Assembly: GCA_900617975.1 (NCBI GenBank)
Contig: UZAE01013278.1
Span: 1 to 12,046, forward strand
Length of the DNA stretch: 12,046 nucleotides
Origin: Rodentolepis nana
Lineage: Eukaryota; Platyhelminthes; Cestoda; Cyclophyllidea; Hymenolepididae
Direction: 5' to 3'
Of the stretch, positions 8,466-12,046 are shown piece by piece (the stretch's first letter is position 1; each line of letters starts with the position of its first letter). A program made the position numbers and the translations under genes. A model generated the notes under the pieces. The model saw nothing but the letters and a program-made list of their open reading frames with translations, was not told the origin of the DNA and searched no databases.

Positions 8466-8470
<5 letters not shown>
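7326..8470. other. Spacer of element III, mostly unrecognised
   Basis: This is DNA between the arms that does not resemble the spacers of elements I and II. Overlapping open frames at 7454-7690 (plus, 78 codons, with an ATG at codon 16 or later apart from its non-ATG start) and 7402-7611 (minus) match nothing I recognise. The plus frame has a cysteine/tryptophan-bearing middle (KVGPKWAKCSWTDFEQTGC) and could be an exon fragment. The only sequence with a family hint is the minus-strand fragment at 8116-8277. Confidence 0.45.
8116..8277 (-). pseudogene. Possible LINE-type (APE-like) endonuclease fragment
   Basis: A minus-strand frame, open from 8421 to 8089 with no convincing start, includes around codons 40-93 (counted from 8394) ETKIPGFKF, then FNMERWSENR, then LMVYVRRQL, and an acidic/charged stretch ending in LEANQV. 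The order loosely follows the section of LINE endonuclease domains that reads PG-[FY], then R-x-D-R, a glycine-rich turn, then V-x-[VIL]-Y-V-[RK]-x-x-L, and a downstream E with hydrophobics. The glycine-rich turn is replaced by IISH here. Neither flank holds a recognisable reverse transcriptase. The resemblance is weak and from memory; it could be chance or an unrelated exon. Confidence 0.3.

Positions 8471-8509
<39 letters not shown>
8471..8509. repeat. (TA)~19 microsatellite at the inner edge of an arm
   Basis: A 39-base run of alternating T and A sits exactly where the other arms have their inner edge (TTATATC before AAATGGCAGG). It probably grew from the short TATA already present at that border. 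Confidence 0.95.
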
Positions 8510-8513
<4 letters not shown>

Positions 8514-9177
8514 TGGCAGGCGTTTGATAGTTACCATTAGCCCTTTAGTTGACTTCAGGCTTCACAGAGGGGAAGGAACATCAATGTGAAAAAAGTCGAG
8601 AGGGGGGAGGGAAGAGTGTTTCAAAGATGTAAAAGAGGCAAACACAACGTAAAAAAGATGAGGTGAGTACTATGGAAGTGGTCAAATATGACATACAGTG
8701 GGGTGATGGTAGTTTGAAGTTTCGAATATGACATACAGTGGGGTGATGGTAGTTTGAAGTGGAAGTAGACGAATATGACATACAGTGGGGTGATGGTAGT
8801 TTGAAGTCAACTGCCGGTTAATAGATTTTTTGCCGTATGGGTCTGTTGCCCAAATATGACATACAGTGGGGTCATGGTAGTTTGAAGTCAGAGGTCAACT
8901 GCCGGTTTATAGACTTTTTGCCGTGTTAGGGTTAGATCAACTGCCGGTTTATAGACTTTTTTGCCGTATGCGCATACACAATGACATACAGTGGGGTGAT
9001 GGTAGTTTGAAGTGAGAAGTTGTGACATATAGTGGGGTGAGGGTAGTTTGAAGTCAGAAGTCCACTGCCGGTTTATAGACTTTTTGCCGTATGAGTATAC
9101 TTTGCATAGACTTTTTGCCGTGTGAGTAAACGTTGCCCAGGGTGCACCACGTGAAGGTTAGTCTATTGCACACCTCA
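8508..9177 (-). repeat. Right arm of element III, with amplified inner block
   Basis: It starts at the inner edge (AAATGGCAGGCGTTTGATAG) and follows the family order through CACAGAGGGG, the AG-rich section and GAGGTGAGTA (8660-8669). It then enters a region where the GACATACAGTGGGG block and the ACTGCCGGTTTATAGAC block are repeated. It returns to a single outer end with CCCAGGGTGCACCACGTG and TGCACACC. A TTAGGGTTAG stretch (8926-8935) sits between two repeats. Confidence 0.85.
8690..9054 (-). repeat. Six near-identical 31-bp blocks, again in ~40/81-bp steps
   Basis: Copies of the GACATACAGTGGGGTGATGG... block (ending GTTTGAAGT) start at 8690, 8730, 8777, 8858, 8983 and 9024. The gaps are 40, 47, 81, 125 and 41. 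The first three and the fifth are identical, the fourth has one change and the sixth two. A second block, CTGCCGGTT(T/A)ATAGA followed by TTTTTGCCGT, occurs near 8811, 8899, 8941 and 9065, with a partial copy near 9106. The reverse complement of the 31-bp block occurs once in each ordinary arm. Confidence 0.92.
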
Positions 9178-11280
9178 GGTGTACGTTATAATATTGCAGA
9201 ATTATGCTGTTCATTGGTGGGGAGACATGGAATTTATCGGTTGGCAAGCCTTCTGTTTTAATTTTGAAATGGTCGCAGTCCGCTTAAAAGCAAAGTGCTG
9301 CATTCAATCATATTACTCCCAACAATTTTCGGAAAAATTTTCCCCTTCTTGTACGGAAGGGGGGGGGAAGTAGAATTTCAGAGCCTCATTGTTGAGAAAC
9401 TCCAACTTCTGCCATGCTTTTAATAAGCTAGATATAGCTAGTTCCGTTAAATGTTTTGCTTAATCTGCCAACTTTTGCTCCTTCATTTACTCTCGAAAAT
9501 TACTTTCAATTCCATATCTAAAATTTTAGTAAGTAATTAACCACACACAATAGCGTCCACTAACAGCATTCAACAAATTGAATAACTGCGTCCATTCGTA
9601 GAACTATCCACCATAAAGCCAATTCACCATTATACGTGGGTGCCAAAATGAGACAAAATAAAATACAGGTTAACGGCCCTACCAGGTTCGGGAACTCTTC
9701 CATCACGGGATTAAGCGGAGATAAAATTGGTGACAATGCTTAGTAGAAGCAGTGGAAAACTATGCAAACTCCAACTGTGAATGTTGGATAATGCCAGGAT
9801 AAAAATAAACCGCTTCAACACAATATCTTTATGTTTTTTTCAATTTAAAAATTCCACTATTCTTCCGAATTCCTACTGGAGCACTTCTAGTTGTGTGCTT
9901 GAAGGATGCCCTCTGAAAATCTAAAAATAAAAATTTGCGCGGGATTTAGCACCTGGTGACTCAGATCTAGTCACTACACGACAATTTTCCACTGAAATGA
10001 CTCATTCTTCGTGGAGAAGCGAAGTCTTTCGCAGTCCTTGTGCTGACAGTAATTATTAATCACATAGTTTTTGTCAAAAAATGTGTGGGATTTCTTTATC
10101 TTGGTGTTGGTAATAGGGGATTTGATGTATCGCAGCAATTCGCCTTTCCAATTTAATTTACCCTAAGTGGCATGAATACCAACCACTAAGTCAAGTGGTC
10201 ATTTTCTGAATATTACTCATTGGAATTTTTCGTAACCTCTTAGTGCCCCAATTTCATAGCATACGAATTGTGTTTTAGTACAACTTGGAAATCTATTGTT
10301 GTGGCTATGGCATACCCACACACAAAATATCGCTAGAATAGAGTTGACTTAGAAAAAGGAGGGATTTAGACGGAGTGTAGATAAAGTGAAAATTGCTTTA
10401 GTCAAACGAATCCACAGTGTTTTAAACTGATTATTTTTCTTGTTCAGAGAGCGAAAGACCATCAGATTGATAAAAGTTTAGTGTCAAATAACTGACCAAC
10501 CATTTGAACCAAATATACACCTTAACTTGGTAAGGAAAATGGTCGATTTTGAGATAATCTACCTGATCTGATCCCCAGCTTTCCCAGGGGTGGAAGGGGG
10601 GAATTGAGGGTTCCTTTCAACAATACTACGGGTTTGCATGGCAGTCAATTAATTTTTAGCATTGGAGATTACAATTTAACCCTTCTTATGGTCAAGAATA
10701 AGAAGAGGAGGCACACAAAGAATTTCACTCATAATGAAGCTCACCTAAGTTCCCTCCCCCCCCCCCCACCAAACCCCTCGGTTAAATTGAAATTCATTGG
10801 AGTAATCTACTACAAACACTCAGAGACTAGAGCGCTTTGAATTTAAGAAAAGAGATTGAGTCATCGTGTGGCTGAAAGTGATATTGAGTAATCAGGCGCA
10901 TACGTGAATACGACGTCGACTCATACATAATAAAATTCAAACAAATAAATAATAAAGTAAGTCAAAATTGAGGTTATCTTTGGAGTGATTTAAAAGACTG
11001 AAAAATTTGCAATCTTATATATTTATCCACAAAACTATAATGCTTAAATAAAGAACTAGGTGAGTATTGGGAAGGTTTCATTTCCTACTTCCTTTTACTT
11101 TTCAAATTATTGTTTAAACAAAATGCATTTAATAGATTTAAATCACAATTTATTTGCGATTTTTTCACTTAACTAATTCTAGCCGCTCTATACTTGTTTC
11201 GTGAGTTTATTGCCTGTATAGTGTTTAGTACCTAAAATAACGCTGCACTACGGCACATCTTCAATTATTCTAAAATTTTT
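9178..11280. other. 2.1 kb unassigned stretch
   Basis: I recognise no gene, RNA gene or mobile element. Short open frames at 9179-9373 and 10604-10840 lack family resemblance, and the second runs through a 12-C tract (10756-10767). A nine-G run lies at 9359-9367. Small perfect inverted pairs are GTGACT/AGTCAC (9956-9974, with an AP-1-like TGACTCA across its left half) and ACCACT/AGTGGT (10182-10199). None is enough to call a function. Confidence 0.5.
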
Positions 11281-12046
11281 AGATTACCTCGAAAAAAATC
11301 AATTTAGATTTAAAGTTCAAACAGAAAAGTGCTGGCCAATAGAAAAATAGATTGGAGAAACATGAAAAATGAATTATCGATTTTCATTCATCCAATGTGC
11401 TTACTTGTTAAAACCATCCAAGTTGTAAAGTAGTTGAATTGGCGAATTCGGAGTGAAAATATCAAAAGGTCTTTAGGCATTATTATTATTATTATTATTA
11501 TTGAGTTCAGATATTTGTTAGATATTTCAAAAATTAATTACTTTATAGCGTGTATAGAGTTTAGTGCGTAAAACTTGTGTTTCATTAATGCACGCCATAA
11601 GTGCAATAATTTTGACTCTCATTATTGGTAAGAAATGGAGAGTCGTGTCTATCTGGTTAGCATCTCCAACCAGCCTAGTCAGCAGTCCATTCGGTTAAGA
11701 AGCCAGCACATTCATCATGCACCTTTTATTATCACCACAAAAAGACTACTAATTGAGGTGGTCATTGTGATTTCTCCCACTGCTAACTGGAATCCCTGCA
11801 GAACACAACAAAAGCACTGTGGAGATTTGAGTGACAGATTGGTGTGTGCTAAGTTCAGATTCATTTATTAAAAGACAACTGCTTGAAAGCGACCATTCAG
11901 GAGGGAATCATGACGTTATCTGTCTGTCTGAGTGAAATGTCTTGCAAATAAAACGGATTGAAATTACTCAAAAGGTAGGACAATGGTGTGATATTCCCGA
12001 AGGGTAGAAGAGAACCAGATGAGTTAGTATTGACGAAAAGTACGTT
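11281..12046 (+). repeat. Right arm of the large inverted repeat, cut by the window end
   Basis: This matches the reverse complement of 1921-2669 over 11281-12014 with almost no changes. From 12015 to the window end the match to 1888-1920 is weaker. The inward edge is at about 11281, where AGATTACCTCG corresponds to AGATGACCTCG in the left arm and similarity then stops. Unlike the left arm it has no recognisable retrotransposon remnant beside it. The 78-codon frame at 11635-11871 is identical to the one in the left arm and carries no recognisable domain. Confidence 0.93.
11479..11502. repeat. (ATT)8 microsatellite in the right arm
   Basis: Eight ATT units sit at the position that carries thirteen AAT units in the left arm. 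Confidence 0.97.

Larger units (their letters stand above)
6617..9177. mobile_element. Large foldback-like element III (~2.56 kb) with expanded, asymmetric arms
   Basis: This is a third facing pair of arms: 6617 to about 7325 (plus) and about 8508-9177 (minus). They enclose 1.2 kb of otherwise unrelated DNA. Both arms are about twice as long as in elements I and II because inner blocks were multiplied: an outer 27-bp block six times on the left, an inner 31-bp block six times on the right. Outer termini read GGGGTGTGCGATAG on the left and, on the minus strand, GAGGTGTGCAATAG on the right. The five bases beside the ends (GATCA and GGTGT) do not match, so I see no target-site duplication. The ends may have been altered by the same duplication process, or the two arms may have separate histories. 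The spacer holds a possible LINE endonuclease remnant but no transposase. Confidence 0.65.

Noticed and set aside
9669..9720. GGTTCGGGAACTC as a pol III B box of a tRNA or SINE
   Set aside because: It only partly fits the B-box pattern and I could not find a matching A box or a cloverleaf fold upstream.
10604..10840. Plus-strand 78-codon frame with a proline run
   Set aside because: The prolines come from a 12-C homopolymer, and the frame starts at a non-ATG codon with no recognisable domain.

Overview
This window looks like gene-poor, AT-rich nuclear DNA from a eukaryote, probably an invertebrate animal. It has no long open frames, many A/T runs and microsatellites, decayed retrotransposon pieces and a local family of inverted-repeat elements. 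There is no bacterial gene organisation. I cannot name the species. A flatworm would fit, but that is only an impression. I recognise no intact host protein gene. The open frames are short, mostly lack good starts, and many run through repeats.

Two layers of inverted structure dominate. The outer layer is a near-identical inverted repeat. Its left arm (1921-2669) and right arm (11281-12014, with weaker similarity to the window end) face each other across about 8.6 kb. Outside the differing length of an AAT microsatellite and a few changes near the ends, I see almost no differences.

The inner layer is a family of arms about 215-710 bp long. These lie as three head-to-head pairs: 3165-4227, 5205-5917 and 6617-9177. 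A solo arm lies at 1509-1724. Each pair has arms pointing inward, as in foldback-type DNA transposons with very long terminal inverted repeats. The first pair ends in matching CGGG termini flanked by a 5-bp direct repeat (CATAG), which supports it as one transposed unit. The third pair is the most elaborate. Its left arm has amplified an outer 27-bp block six times and its right arm has amplified a different inner 31-bp block six times. Both show spacings near 40 or 81 bp.

Between these lie a decayed Ty3/Gypsy-like integrase fragment (minus strand, 2893-3050), next to the left arm of the large repeat, and a possible LINE endonuclease fragment (minus strand, 8116-8277) inside the third element. 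The remaining stretches (1-1508, 4233-5204, 5918-6616 and 9178-11280) hold only unrecognised non-coding DNA. Nothing here encodes an evident transposase, so the inverted-repeat elements look non-autonomous.
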